Shown here in pieces: positions 8,873 to 18,162 of a stretch of 64,000 bases of DNA (positions are counted from its first letter, which is position 1; each line of letters opens with the position of its first letter). The stretch is from Planctomycetota bacterium (GTDB lineage: Bacteria > Planctomycetota > UBA1135 > UBA2386): the NCBI GenBank assembly GCA_020638695.1, contig JACKIB010000021.1, forward strand, positions 1-64,000, given 5' to 3'. The notes beneath the pieces were generated by a model. It worked only from the letters and a program-made list of their open reading frames with translations. It did not search any database and was not told the origin of the DNA. A program made the position numbers and the translations under genes.

Positions 8873-9364
8873 TCAACGCAGCCGACGGAAGAACTCGCGC
8901 AGCAGGCCGGCGCTGTCCTCGGCGAGCACGCCCTCGGTGACCGGACAGCGGTGGTTCAGCCGCGGATCGCTCGGCAGCACCGCCAGCGAGCCGCAGGCGC
9001 CGAACTTCGGGTCCCGGGTGGCAAACACCACCCGGGCGACCCGGGCGTGCAGCGCGGCGCCGGCGCACATGAAGCAGGGCTCGAGACTGCAGAACAGTTC
9101 CCCCCCCACCAGCCGCCCTTCCCCCGCCCGTTCGAACGCCGCCTGCAGGGCCAGCATCTCGGCGTGGGCCAGCGGGCTGCCGAGCTCGCGCGTCCGGTTG
9201 CGGCCCTCACCCAACACCTCGCCATCGCGGACCACCAGTGCGCCGACCGGCACCTCGTCGGCTCGCGCCGCCTCGACCGCGAGCTCCAGGCAGCGGCGCA
9301 TCCACCGCTCGTCGTCGGGGTTCTGGCCGACGGGGCCACGGTGGTCCTTGCATGGTGTCGCCAT
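8873..9364 (-). CDS. tadA: tRNA-specific adenosine deaminase TadA
   Basis: 163-residue zinc deaminase that converts the wobble A34 of tRNA-Arg(ACG) to inosine. The HAE motif (67-69) supplies the zinc His and catalytic Glu, and PCFMC (96-100) supplies the two zinc Cys. The substrate-loop segment FATRDPKFGACGS and the C-terminal LLREFFRRLR match TadA rather than free-base deaminases. The ATG lies only 42 bp from the start of the divergent carbamoyltransferase. It heads the tadA, tRNA-Ser, ffs, dnaX group. Confidence 0.93.
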   Translation of the reverse strand: MATPCKDHRGPVGQNPDDERWMRRCLELAVEAARADEVPVGALVVRDGEVLGEGRNRTRELGSPLAHAEMLALQAAFERAGEGRLVGGELFCSLEPCFMCAGAALHARVARVVFATRDPKFGACGSLAVLPSDPRLNHRCPVTEGVLAEDSAGLLREFFRRLR

Positions 9365-9406
9365 GGTGCTCTTCTATCACTCTTCCCGACCGCCGACGGT
9401 GCTCCC

Positions 9407-10408
9407 TTGACCAAGCGCGACCTGATCTCCCCGACCGACCTCAACCGCGACGAACTCGAGAACCTGCTGGCGTTGGCCGGCCGGATCAAGGCCAAGGGCA
9501 CCGCGCCGCTGCTCGCCGGCCGAACGCTCGGGCTGCTGTTCTTCGACCCGAGCCTGCGCACCCGCGTGTCGTTCGACGTCGCCATCACCCAACTCGGCGG
9601 CCACTGCATCCAGATCGATGCCGACCGCGAGATCTACGACCTCGAGCCACAAGAGCAGGTGGTGATGGACGGACCGGCCGAGGAGCACGTGAAGGACGCA
9701 GCGCGCACCCTGTCGCGCTACGTCGACGTGCTCGGGGTCCGCCACCTGAGCAAGACCGGCGACTGGGAGCGCGACGGCCAGGACCTGCTGCTGCGCAGCT
9801 ACGCCAAGCACGCCACGGTGCCGGTGATCAACCTCGAGTCCACCCAGCACCACCCGTGTCAGGCGTTCGCCGACATGATGACGATGCAGGAGAACTTGAT
9901 CCGCACGCAGGGACGCAAGCTGACCCTGGCGTGGTCGAACCACCCCGAGCCCAAGAGCCTCGGCGCGACCCACTCGGTGGCGCTGACCGCCGCGACCATG
10001 GGGATGGACATCACCTTGGCGTACCCGCTGGGTTTCGAACTCGACCCGGAGGTGATGGAGGATGCGCGGCGCCAGGCGGAGCAGGCCGGCGGAACGGTGC
10101 GGGTGATCAACGACCTGGCCGAAGCAGCGGACGGATGCGACGTGCTGTACGCCCGCTCGTGGGGCAGCCACCGCTACTGGGGCGACCCGGAGCGCGAGGC
10201 GATGGTCAAGCGCTCGCTGCAGAGCTGGCGGGTCGACCGCAGCATCATGGCCCGCACCAACAACGCGATCTTCATGCACCCGCTGCCGGTGCGGCGCAAC
10301 GTGGTCGCCACCGACAACGTGCTCGATGGCGAGCGGTCGGTGATCTACGACCAGGCGGAGAACCGCGTGCACGTGCAGAAAGCGCTGCTGGTCCAGCTGC
10401 TGAAGTAG
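9407..10408 (+). CDS. argF': N-acetylornithine/N-succinylornithine carbamoyltransferase
   Basis: Transcarbamylase of 333 residues. It has carbamoyl phosphate motif SLRTR (49-53) in place of STRTR, HPCQ (149-152) and a C-terminal HPLPVRR (291-297). Lines such as MDGPAEEHVKDAARTLSRYV, the YARSWG motif and AENRVHVQKALL closely follow the Xanthomonas/Bacteroides acylornithine enzymes rather than ordinary ArgF or PyrB. Those enzymes carbamoylate acylated ornithine in arginine synthesis, so the acyl group is removed only afterwards. Acetyl versus succinyl preference cannot be told safely. The start is taken as TTG 9407; no in-frame ATG fits. Confidence 0.85.
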   Translation: MTKRDLISPTDLNRDELENLLALAGRIKAKGTAPLLAGRTLGLLFFDPSLRTRVSFDVAITQLGGHCIQIDADREIYDLEPQEQVVMDGPAEEHVKDAARTLSRYVDVLGVRHLSKTGDWERDGQDLLLRSYAKHATVPVINLESTQHHPCQAFADMMTMQENLIRTQGRKLTLAWSNHPEPKSLGATHSVALTAATMGMDITLAYPLGFELDPEVMEDARRQAEQAGGTVRVINDLAEAADGCDVLYARSWGSHRYWGDPEREAMVKRSLQSWRVDRSIMARTNNAIFMHPLPVRRNVVATDNVLDGERSVIYDQAENRVHVQKALLVQLLK

Positions 10409-10418
10409 TCTCGTCCGC

Positions 10419-13400
10419 ATGGCAGATTCCGAGGGGAGCGCCGCCGACACCGCACCGGAGTTCGTCCACCTCCACACCCATTCGCACTACAGCCTGCTGT
10501 CGTGCCCGGTGCGCATCAAGGCGTTGGTCGCCGCCGCGGCGCGCGACGGCCAACGCGCGCTGGCGCTGACCGACAGCGGCAACCTGTTCGGCGCGATCGA
10601 GTTCTACCGCGAGTGCCAGGCGGCGAAGATCAAGCCGATCCTCGGGATGACGGCGTTCTACGCCGGCACCAGCAGCCTGGAGAAGACCGACGCCGCCAAC
10701 CAGACCTTCCAGCTCACGCTGCTCGCCGAGAACGAGGTCGGCTGGGAGAACCTCAAGCGGCTCAGCACGCACGGCTACGTGCACGGCTTCTACTACCGAC
10801 CGCGGATCGACCGCGCGGTGCTGGCCGCGCACGCCGAGGGGCTGATCGTGCTGTCGGGGGGCGTGGCCGGGCCGATCGAGCGCCGGATCCTGGCCAACGA
10901 CATGGACGGGGCGCGGCAGCTCGCCCGCGAGTTCGCCGAACTGTTGGGCGAAGGGCGCTTCTTCCTCGAGCTGCTGCACACCGGCTACGAACCACAGGAG
11001 CGGGCCAGCGCCGGATTGCTGCAGATCCACGCCGACACCGGAATCCCGCTGGTCGCCAGCAACGACGTGCACTACCTGGCGGTCGACGACTGGATCGCGC
11101 AGGACATCATGCTGTGCATCCGCGAGAGCAAGGTGATCTCCGATCCCAACCGGTTCCGGATGGGCTCGCGGGAGTTGTTCCTGAAGTCGCGCGCGCAGAT
11201 GGCGGAACAGTTCGCCGCTCACCCCGAGGCGCTGGCCAACACGGTGGCGATTGCCGAGCGCTGCAACGTCGAGATCGAGTTCCACGTCTACCACCTGCCG
11301 GTGTTCGACACCGGCAGCGAGCAGACCCCGGAGGAGGCGATCCGTAGCCGCGTCGAGGAAGGCGCGATGTTCCGCTACGGCGGGATCAACCAGGTGATCC
11401 AGGACCGGATCGACTACGAGCTGGGGGTGATCCTCAAGCTCGGCTTCGCCAGCTACTTCCTGATCACCGCCGACTTCATCGAGTACGCCCGCTCGCAGGG
11501 CATCCCGGTCGGCCCGGGTCGCGGCTCGGCAGCGGGCTCGATCGTGGCGTACTGCCTGCGCATCACCGACCTCGACCCGCTGCAGTACAACCTGATCTTC
11601 GAGCGCTTCCTCAACGCCGACCGGATCAGCATGCCGGATATCGACGTCGACTTCTGCGGCGAGCGGCGCGACGAGGTGATCGAGTACTGCCGAGCGAAGT
11701 ACCGCTCGGAGAACGTCTCGCAGATCATCACCTTCGGCACGATGGCGAGCCGCGGCGTGCTGCGCGACGTCGGCCGGGTGCTCGAAGTGCCGTTGGGCGA
11801 AGTCGACGCGATCGCCAAGAAGGTGCCGCAGGGCCCGGGCGCCTCGCTGAAGGCAGCGCTCGAAGCGGACAAGGAGCTGCAACAGATCCGCGCGCAGAGC
11901 CCGACCAACCAGCGGCTGTTCGACCTCGGGCAGAAGCTCGAGGGCCTCGCGCGCCACAGCTCGATCCACGCCGCCGGCGTGGTGATCTCCGATCGACCGG
12001 TCGCGCACTACGTGCCGCTGGCCAAGAGCGGCGAGGACATCGTCACCCAGTGGCAGATGACCGAGCTGGAGGAGATCGGCCTGCTCAAGGTCGACTTCCT
12101 CGGCCTCAAGACGCTGACGATCCTCACCGAGGCGGTGCGGTTGATCCGCGCTTCACACGGGGTCGAGATCGATCTGGCACGGATCCCGCTCGACGACAAG
12201 CCGAGCTACGAGCTGATGACCCGCGGCGACACGCTGGGCGTGTTCCAGCTGGAATCGTCCGGCATGCGCGAGTTGTTGGCCAAGCTGCAACCCGACACCT
12301 TCGAGGACGTGATCGCGGTCCTCGCGCTCTACCGGCCTGGCCCGCTCGGCTCGGGCATGGTCGACATGTTCGTCGACCGCAAGCACGGCCGACAGGTGGT
12401 CGAGTACCCCCACGACTGTCTGGAGCCGATCCTCAAGGAGACCTACGGGGTCATCGTCTACCAGGAGCAGGTGATGCGGATCGCCAACGTGCTGGCCGGG
12501 TTCTCGATGAACCAGGGCGACGCGCTGCGCAAGGCGATGGGCAAGAAGAAGCCCGAAGTGATGGCCAAGTTCAAGCAGCTGTTCGTCGACGGCGCAGCGG
12601 CGAACGGCCACCAGCAGAAATTCAGCGGCGAGCTGTTCGAGACCATCGAGTACTTCGCCGGCTACGGCTTCAACAAGTCGCACTCGGCCGCCTACGCACT
12701 GCTGACCTTCCAGACCGCCTACCTGAAAGCCCACTATCCGCTGGAAACCCTGGCCGCCAACCTGACGGTCGAAGCGGGCAACTCGGACAAGGTGAAGGAG
12801 TTCATCGACGAGGCGCGCCGCTCCGAGGTCGACATCCGCCCACCGGATGTCAACGCGTCACACGGCTGGTTCGACGCCCGGGACGGGAAGGTCTACTTCG
12901 GCCTGCGCGCCATCAAGGGTGTCGGGCAGCGGATCGCCGACGCGATCGGCGAGGAACGCGTCGCGCGCGGCGAATACCGCTCGATGGAAGACCTGTGTGA
13001 GCGGAACGACCCGAGCCTGCTGAACAAGACCGCGCTCGAGGCGTTGGCCAAGGCCGGCGCGTTCGACCGGTTGGGCATGACCCGCAAGCAGGCGCTGGGG
13101 AACATCGACTCGGTGCTGCGCTCCTCGGCGCGCGCCCGCGAAGACAAGCGCCGCGGTCAGGGGACGCTGTTCGCGATGCCCGACGACCGGGTCGACAACG
13201 GTCACGGCAAGCCACACGCCAAGGCCGAGGAGTGGAGCGAGAACGAGCGCCTGGCGCATGAGAAGGCAGCGCTGGGTTTCTACCTGTCGGGACACCCGTT
13301 CGAGAAGATCGGGCCACTGCTGGCCAGCCTCGCCGGCCACGACTCGAGCACCTTCGCCACCGACCAGTCCGGCGACACGCTGCGGGTGGCCGGCATGATC

Positions 13401-13886
13401 AGCGGGCTGCGCATCACCCAGATCCGCTCCGGGCAGAACGCCGGGAAGAAGATGGCCCGGTTCCATCTGGAGGACCTGCAGGGCACCCTGGCGGTAACCT
13501 GCTTCGCGCGCGCCTACGAGAAGCTGGCCCAGCGCCTGGTCGACGACGCGATCGTGTTCGCGGTCGGGCGCGTCGACACCAAGAGCGAAGAGCCCACCAT
13601 GCTGCTGGAGGACGTGGTGCCCTTCCAGTCGGTGCTGCGCGCCGAGATCGACGGCTTGGTGATCCGACTCGGTGCAGCGCGTGTCAGCGATGCCCTGCTC
13701 GAGCGCGTCGGCCGGATCGCGGCCGCGCACCACGGTCAGCAGAAGCTGCTGTTCGAGGTGCGTCAGGACCAGAGCACGTTCCTGGTGCGAGCCGACGGCC
13801 GCTGGGCCATCGACCTGACCCCGGAGCTCCTGGAAGCGCTGGCCGACGTGAGCGGCTCGGAAGGGTTGTCGTTCACGCGGCGCTGA
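10419..13886 (+). CDS. dnaE: DNA polymerase III alpha subunit
   Basis: Replicative polymerase of 1155 residues, DnaE1 length. It has an N-terminal PHP domain (VHLHTHSHYS, 16-25), GPGRGSAAGS, catalytic Asp residues in MPDIDVDF (405-412) and a third Asp in KVDFLG (559). Palm/finger motifs GVIVYQEQVM and GYGFNKSHSAAYA are present, then tandem helix-hairpin-helix and a C-terminal OB fold (from LRVAGMISGLR) before the tau-binding region. The ATG is 10 bp after the carbamoyltransferase stop, so the two are probably co-transcribed although functionally unrelated. Confidence 0.98.
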   Translation: MADSEGSAADTAPEFVHLHTHSHYSLLSCPVRIKALVAAAARDGQRALALTDSGNLFGAIEFYRECQAAKIKPILGMTAFYAGTSSLEKTDAANQTFQLTLLAENEVGWENLKRLSTHGYVHGFYYRPRIDRAVLAAHAEGLIVLSGGVAGPIERRILANDMDGARQLAREFAELLGEGRFFLELLHTGYEPQERASAGLLQIHADTGIPLVASNDVHYLAVDDWIAQDIMLCIRESKVISDPNRFRMGSRELFLKSRAQMAEQFAAHPEALANTVAIAERCNVEIEFHVYHLPVFDTGSEQTPEEAIRSRVEEGAMFRYGGINQVIQDRIDYELGVILKLGFASYFLITADFIEYARSQGIPVGPGRGSAAGSIVAYCLRITDLDPLQYNLIFERFLNADRISMPDIDVDFCGERRDEVIEYCRAKYRSENVSQIITFGTMASRGVLRDVGRVLEVPLGEVDAIAKKVPQGPGASLKAALEADKELQQIRAQSPTNQRLFDLGQKLEGLARHSSIHAAGVVISDRPVAHYVPLAKSGEDIVTQWQMTELEEIGLLKVDFLGLKTLTILTEAVRLIRASHGVEIDLARIPLDDKPSYELMTRGDTLGVFQLESSGMRELLAKLQPDTFEDVIAVLALYRPGPLGSGMVDMFVDRKHGRQVVEYPHDCLEPILKETYGVIVYQEQVMRIANVLAGFSMNQGDALRKAMGKKKPEVMAKFKQLFVDGAAANGHQQKFSGELFETIEYFAGYGFNKSHSAAYALLTFQTAYLKAHYPLETLAANLTVEAGNSDKVKEFIDEARRSEVDIRPPDVNASHGWFDARDGKVYFGLRAIKGVGQRIADAIGEERVARGEYRSMEDLCERNDPSLLNKTALEALAKAGAFDRLGMTRKQALGNIDSVLRSSARAREDKRRGQGTLFAMPDDRVDNGHGKPHAKAEEWSENERLAHEKAALGFYLSGHPFEKIGPLLASLAGHDSSTFATDQSGDTLRVAGMISGLRITQIRSGQNAGKKMARFHLEDLQGTLAVTCFARAYEKLAQRLVDDAIVFAVGRVDTKSEEPTMLLEDVVPFQSVLRAEIDGLVIRLGAARVSDALLERVGRIAAAHHGQQKLLFEVRQDQSTFLVRADGRWAIDLTPELLEALADVSGSEGLSFTRR

Positions 13887-13948
13887 ACCGGCGGTGTCGG
13901 CAGGCGGCGGCCGGCTCACCGGCTTCGCCCGCAGCACTTCGGGACTCC

Positions 13949-13964
13949 GCACCGCGCGCGGTGC
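13949..13964. terminator. 16-nt palindrome downstream of dnaE
   Basis: GCACCGCGCGCGGTGC is a perfect palindrome 62 bp after the dnaE stop and could fold into a 6-bp stem with a CGCG loop. No T-run follows, so the terminator role is a guess. Confidence 0.35.
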
Positions 13965-14038
13965 CGAAGGTTGCCCGAATCGAGACGACAGCCCCGCCCC
14001 CTCAGCAGCGCATCAGGAGCCGCGCGTGAGATTCGCGA

Positions 14039-15703
14039 ATGGCGCTCCTGGCCCACGCCGCCCGGCTGTCTCGGTTGACCGACCCGAGTCGGCGCGCTGC
14101 GTCCCCGGCATCGATCTCGCTGCCGATGCTGCTCGCGGTCTCGTTCGCGGCGCGGGTCCCGGCGATCCTCTGGAGCCGCGGCTACACGTTCTTCGACGAG
14201 CAGTTCCAGTACCTCGATCCAGCGCACCACCTGGCCACCGGCGCGCCGTTCCTGCAGACCCATGAATGGGTGAGCGGGATCCGTAGCTGGGTGTTCCCCG
14301 GGATCGTCGCCGGCTTCCTCCGCGTCGCGCGCTGGCTGGGTGTGGAGGGCCCTGAGAACGAGTTGTGCGTGGTGCGGCTGTGCCTCGGACTGTTCTCCCT
14401 GCTGGCCGTCTACGGGGTGTTCGAACTGGTGCGCGCGGCGCGGCTGGCGCAGTATCGCACCGCGGTACTGCTGCTCGGCGCCAACAACGGCATCCTGGTG
14501 TACCAGGGAGTGCACCCCAACGGCGCGGCGTTCTCCTGCGGACTGGTGGTGTTTGGGCTCGGCCTGGTCGCCGCACCGGGCAAGGTGCGCGCACTGGTCG
14601 CCGGGCTCGCGGTCGGCCTGGCGGCGTGCTGCCGGCCGCAGGACGGGTTGTTCGCGGCATCGATCTGCGTGATGGGGATCGCGACGCGGAGGTTCCGCGA
14701 CATCGGGGCATTCGCGGCGGGGTCGCTGACCATGGTGCTGGTGCAGGGGTTGGTCGACGTCCACACCTGGGGCGGCTTCCTCCACTCGGGAATCGAATAC
14801 GTGCGGTTCAATCTCGCCCACAGCTCCGACTGGGGCGGGCAGTCCCCGTTCACCTACCTGATGGTCGTGCTCCTGCTCGCCCCGCTCGCGCACACCGGAC
14901 TGAGGCTGACCTTCGCCAGTGGCATGCGCCTTCCGTGGGTTGCGTTCGCCGTGCTGGTGTCGTTGCTCGCACACCAAGTCCTCGACCGACGAGCACCACG
15001 GTTCGTGACGCCATCACTGGCCTTGATCATCCTGTTCTGGGCGATCGGGATCGCGATCGTCTGGCCGGCACGCACCGCACGAGCTCGGGGCCTCGCCGGT
15101 TCACTCGGCTTGGCGGCGCTACTCCAGGTCGGGCTGTTCTGCGCCGCCTCGCTGGGCTACGCGAACCGTCATCGGATCGAAACCGCACTGTATCTCGAGT
15201 CGGCACGAGCGACCGGGATCGCCTACTGCGGACTGTCGCCGATCGACTCCGGCGGAGCGTTCTACCACCGGAGCCGTGCACACCGTACCTACATCGACGC
15301 TGCGGAGCTGCCGTCCCTGTTGGCCTGCGACCCACGGATCTCCCACGTGGTCGCTCGTGCGCACACCCCCATCCCGCTGCCGCCGCGGTGGCGACTCGCC
15401 CGGGAGGCCGTGTTCGACGCGGTGTGGGATCCCCACCATCGCCAGACCTACGTGGTCTATCGCGTCCGGGTGGCGCACCCAGGGCGCACCGAGCACCCGC
15501 CCCGAAGTGGCCGGCCAAGCTCGAAAGCGTGGACGGTCGCTGACGCGCCCCCTACGTGGCGCGCGGCCAGCGGCGAGGCGCGGCCGAAGCCCGCGGGCTA
15601 CTCCTCGGCGTCGACGTCTTCCTGCGGCGCCAGCTGCGCCTCCAGGACGTTGTTGTCGACCAGCTCGAAGATCGCCTTGCTGCCACCATCGCCGATCCGG
15701 TAG
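14039..15703 (+). CDS. GT22-like polytopic membrane glycosyltransferase
   Basis: 554-residue protein with about ten hydrophobic segments. The first periplasmic loop carries FFDEQFQYLDPAHH and THEWVSGIRSWVFPG, which match the acidic DE-x-FQ and W-RS(W/Y)-FP pattern of GT22 (ALG9/PIG-B-like) enzymes that use lipid-linked sugars; here the substrate is unknown. The last 35 residues are read antisense through the end of rplQ and look non-native, so the ancestral stop may have been lost. Start ATG 14039 lacks a close Shine-Dalgarno. It could act in cell-envelope glycosylation. Confidence 0.7.
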   Translation: MALLAHAARLSRLTDPSRRAASPASISLPMLLAVSFAARVPAILWSRGYTFFDEQFQYLDPAHHLATGAPFLQTHEWVSGIRSWVFPGIVAGFLRVARWLGVEGPENELCVVRLCLGLFSLLAVYGVFELVRAARLAQYRTAVLLLGANNGILVYQGVHPNGAAFSCGLVVFGLGLVAAPGKVRALVAGLAVGLAACCRPQDGLFAASICVMGIATRRFRDIGAFAAGSLTMVLVQGLVDVHTWGGFLHSGIEYVRFNLAHSSDWGGQSPFTYLMVVLLLAPLAHTGLRLTFASGMRLPWVAFAVLVSLLAHQVLDRRAPRFVTPSLALIILFWAIGIAIVWPARTARARGLAGSLGLAALLQVGLFCAASLGYANRHRIETALYLESARATGIAYCGLSPIDSGGAFYHRSRAHRTYIDAAELPSLLACDPRISHVVARAHTPIPLPPRWRLAREAVFDAVWDPHHRQTYVVYRVRVAHPGRTEHPPRSGRPSSKAWTVADAPPTWRAASGEARPKPAGYSSASTSSCGASCASRTLLSTSSKIALLPPSPIR

Positions 15704-16008
15704 CCACTGAGTCGCAAGGTGCGGGTGTAGCCACCAGGGCGGTTGGCGTAGCGCGGACCGATCTCCTCGAACAACTTCCGCACCACGTCGCGGTCGCCGA
15801 GCAGGGCCAGGGCGCGACGGATGTTCGGCCGGGTCTTGGTCTTGCCGAGGGTGATCACCTTCTCGACGTTGCGGCGAACGGCCTTGGCGCGCTCCAAGGT
15901 GGTGACCACGCGCTCGTGCTTGATCACCGAGCAGATGAAGTTGCTGCGCAGCGCGGCACGGTGGCTCGAAGTGCGCCCCATCCGCTTGCGCGCGTAACGG
16001 TGTCTCAT
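15598..16008 (-). CDS. rplQ: 50S ribosomal protein L17
   Basis: 136 residues beginning MRHRYARKRMGRTSSHR, the conserved L17 N-terminus, with an acidic C-terminal tail ending DVDAEE. It is the last gene of the alpha operon and follows rpoA by 64 bp. Its final 106 bp overlap the convergent glycosyltransferase gene, an unusual overlap for such a conserved gene. Confidence 0.98.
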   Translation of the reverse strand: MRHRYARKRMGRTSSHRAALRSNFICSVIKHERVVTTLERAKAVRRNVEKVITLGKTKTRPNIRRALALLGDRDVVRKLFEEIGPRYANRPGGYTRTLRLSGYRIGDGGSKAIFELVDNNVLEAQLAPQEDVDAEE

Positions 16009-16072
16009 GGCTGGGAGGGTGTCGGTGTGGAGTTGGTCGGAGGGAGCGCCCGGTCCGGTTGGTCTCGGTGGG

Positions 16073-17059
16073 TCAGACTTGCAAGCCCAGGCCCAGGCCC
16101 AGCGCGGACAGCTTGTTCTTGACCTCCTTCAGGGAGGTCTTGCCGAAGTTGCGGACCTTCAGCAGCTCTTGCTCGCTCATCGTGACGAGCTCGCGAATGG
16201 TGAGGATGTTCTCCGAGTCGAGGCAGTTCTTCGACCGCACCGACAGGTCGAGCATGTCGACGGACTTGCTCAGCAGGTCGTCGAGCTCACGCCGCTTGGC
16301 GGACTCGTCGCCTTCCGGCGCGAGCACACCACCCTCCACCGCCAGGTACTCCTTCATCTCGAAGTACTGAACGAACGGGTTGAGGTGCTTGCGGTAGATC
16401 TTGCTGGCCTCGACCAACGCCATCTCCGGCGACACCGACCCGTCGGTCCAGATCTCGAGCACCAGGCGGTCGTAGTTGGTGAACTTGCCGACGCGCGTGT
16501 TCTCGATCGCGTAGCGAACCCGGTAGACCGGGCTGAAGATCGAATCGACCGGGATGACCCCGATCTCCATGTCTTCGGACACGTTGTCGTCCGAGGTCAC
16601 GTAGCCGCGGCCCTTCTTGACCTGGATCTCGCAGTGGAACCGCACGTCGTCGGTCAGCGTGGCGATCCTCAGATCCGTGTTGACCACCTCGACGTTGTGA
16701 TCGGTCTCGATGTGCCCCCCGGTGACGTCGCCCTTCTCGGCGACGTCGATGCGGATGGTGCACGGCGCGTCGGTGTGCATCCTCACCCGCAACTTCTTGA
16801 TGTTGAGGATGATCTGGGTGACGTCCTCGAGCACGCCGGGGATCGTCGAGAACTCGTGCACCACGCCATCGATCTTCACCGAGGTCACCGCAGTGCCCTC
16901 GATCGACGACAGCAGCACGCGGCGCAACCCGTTGCCGATCGTGGTGCCGAAGCCGCGTTCGAACGGCTCGACCACGAAGCGGCCGTAGGTGGCGGTAGAC
17001 GACGACTCGTCGAGCTGCACCCGTGACGGGAGCTCGAAGTTACGCCAACGAATCCTCAT
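16073..17059 (-). CDS. rpoA: DNA-directed RNA polymerase subunit alpha
   Basis: 328 residues. The N-terminal assembly domain has the GNGLRRVLLSS core dimer segment; the linker lies near 235-255; the C-terminal domain has NCLDSENILTIREL and the LLKVRNFGKTSLKEV helix-hairpin-helix used for UP-element DNA and activator contacts. It stands in the standard rpsD-rpoA-rplQ order. The N-terminus MRIRWRNFELP is short compared with many orthologues but complete. Confidence 0.99.
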   Translation of the reverse strand: MRIRWRNFELPSRVQLDESSSTATYGRFVVEPFERGFGTTIGNGLRRVLLSSIEGTAVTSVKIDGVVHEFSTIPGVLEDVTQIILNIKKLRVRMHTDAPCTIRIDVAEKGDVTGGHIETDHNVEVVNTDLRIATLTDDVRFHCEIQVKKGRGYVTSDDNVSEDMEIGVIPVDSIFSPVYRVRYAIENTRVGKFTNYDRLVLEIWTDGSVSPEMALVEASKIYRKHLNPFVQYFEMKEYLAVEGGVLAPEGDESAKRRELDDLLSKSVDMLDLSVRSKNCLDSENILTIRELVTMSEQELLKVRNFGKTSLKEVKNKLSALGLGLGLQV

Positions 17060-17086
17060 GTCTTGCTGACCTCCTGCCGTTGCTGA

Positions 17087-17710
17087 TTAGCGCGAGCACA
17101 GCTCGATGATGAGCTGCTCGTCGATCGGGTGCGGCACGTCGCCGCGTTGCGGCAACTGCACGACCTTCCCGCCCATTTCCGAAGGGTTGGCGTCCAGCCA
17201 AGCCGGCATCGCCTGCCCCTTGTTGATCTCGATCGCCTCCTGCACCTTCTTGCGCACCTTCTCCTTGCCTGCGACCTTGATCGAGTCGCCGACCCGAACC
17301 AGGTAGCTCGGCACGTCGCACCGGCGGCCGTTCACCTGCACGTGGCCGTGCGCGATCATTTGCCGGGCATCGAAACGCGACCGCGCCAACCCGAGGTTCA
17401 ACACGACGTTGTCGATGCGCCGCTCGAGCAGGACCAGGAGGTTCTCACCGGTGTTGCCCTTCTGGCGCACGGCTTCCTTGAAGTAGTTGCGGAACTGGCG
17501 CTCCAGCACCCCATAGATCCGCTTCGCCTTCTGCTTCTCGCGCAACTGCATGCTGTAGTCAGTGGTCTTGCGCGGGCGGGTGTGCATACCCGGCGGGTAG
17601 TCGCGGCGGTTGATGCCGCACTTCTCCGAGAAGCAGCGCTGCCCCTTCAGGAACAGCTTCATGCCTTCTCGCCGGCACAGCTTGCAGACGCCTCCAGTCA
17701 GTCGGGCCAT
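17087..17710 (-). CDS. rpsD: 30S ribosomal protein S4 (zinc form)
   Basis: 207 residues. The N-terminus keeps four Cys (C9, C12, C26, C31), the C+ zinc-binding S4 type, followed by RRDYPPGMH and the S4 RNA-binding domain (NVVLNLGLARSRFDARQMIAHGHVQVNG). S4 is a primary 16S rRNA binder and may autoregulate the alpha operon, as in other bacteria; no regulatory structure was identified here. Confidence 0.99.
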   Translation of the reverse strand: MARLTGGVCKLCRREGMKLFLKGQRCFSEKCGINRRDYPPGMHTRPRKTTDYSMQLREKQKAKRIYGVLERQFRNYFKEAVRQKGNTGENLLVLLERRIDNVVLNLGLARSRFDARQMIAHGHVQVNGRRCDVPSYLVRVGDSIKVAGKEKVRKKVQEAIEINKGQAMPAWLDANPSEMGGKVVQLPQRGDVPHPIDEQLIIELCSR

Positions 17711-17755
17711 CGTATGTTCGGTATCGCTTGGGTCTTGGTTCGGGGGCTGCTGCGC

Positions 17756-18136
17756 CTACACGCGCCGGCGCTTGCGCGGCCGACAGCCGTTGTGCGGTAG
17801 AGGTGTGACGTCTTCGATCACCTTGATCTCGATGCCGGAGCTGGCCAGGGCGCGGATCGCCGACTCGCGGCCCGACCCTGGTCCCTTGACCTTGACCGAC
17901 AGCTCGTGCACACCCATCTTGCGGATCTTCTCGGACACCTTGGACGCGGCCCGCTGCGCGGCGAACGGCGTGCTCTTGCGGCTGCCCTTGTAGCCGATGG
18001 TGCCCGCGGAATCCCAGGCCAGCACCTGCCCGACCGTGTCGGTGATGGTGATGATGGTGTTGTTGAACGTCGCCTTCACGTGGGCGATCGCTCGGCCGAC
18101 ATTGCGGCGGGTGGGCTTCTTGCGGGTAGTTGCCAT
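17756..18136 (-). CDS. rpsK: 30S ribosomal protein S11
   Basis: 126 residues with ATFNNTIITITD, the GSRKSTPFAAQ segment and the conserved C-terminus TPLPHNGCRPRKRRRV. S11 forms the platform of the small subunit near the E site. It lies in the order rpsM-rpsK-rpsD. Confidence 0.99.
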   Translation of the reverse strand: MATTRKKPTRRNVGRAIAHVKATFNNTIITITDTVGQVLAWDSAGTIGYKGSRKSTPFAAQRAASKVSEKIRKMGVHELSVKVKGPGSGRESAIRALASSGIEIKVIEDVTPLPHNGCRPRKRRRV

Positions 18137-18162
18137 GGCTCGGGGTCAGGAGGCGGTGTGCA

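Noticed and set aside
16007..17026. 339-residue open frame antisense to rpoA
   Set aside because: Shadow frame; rpoA on the other strand is certain.
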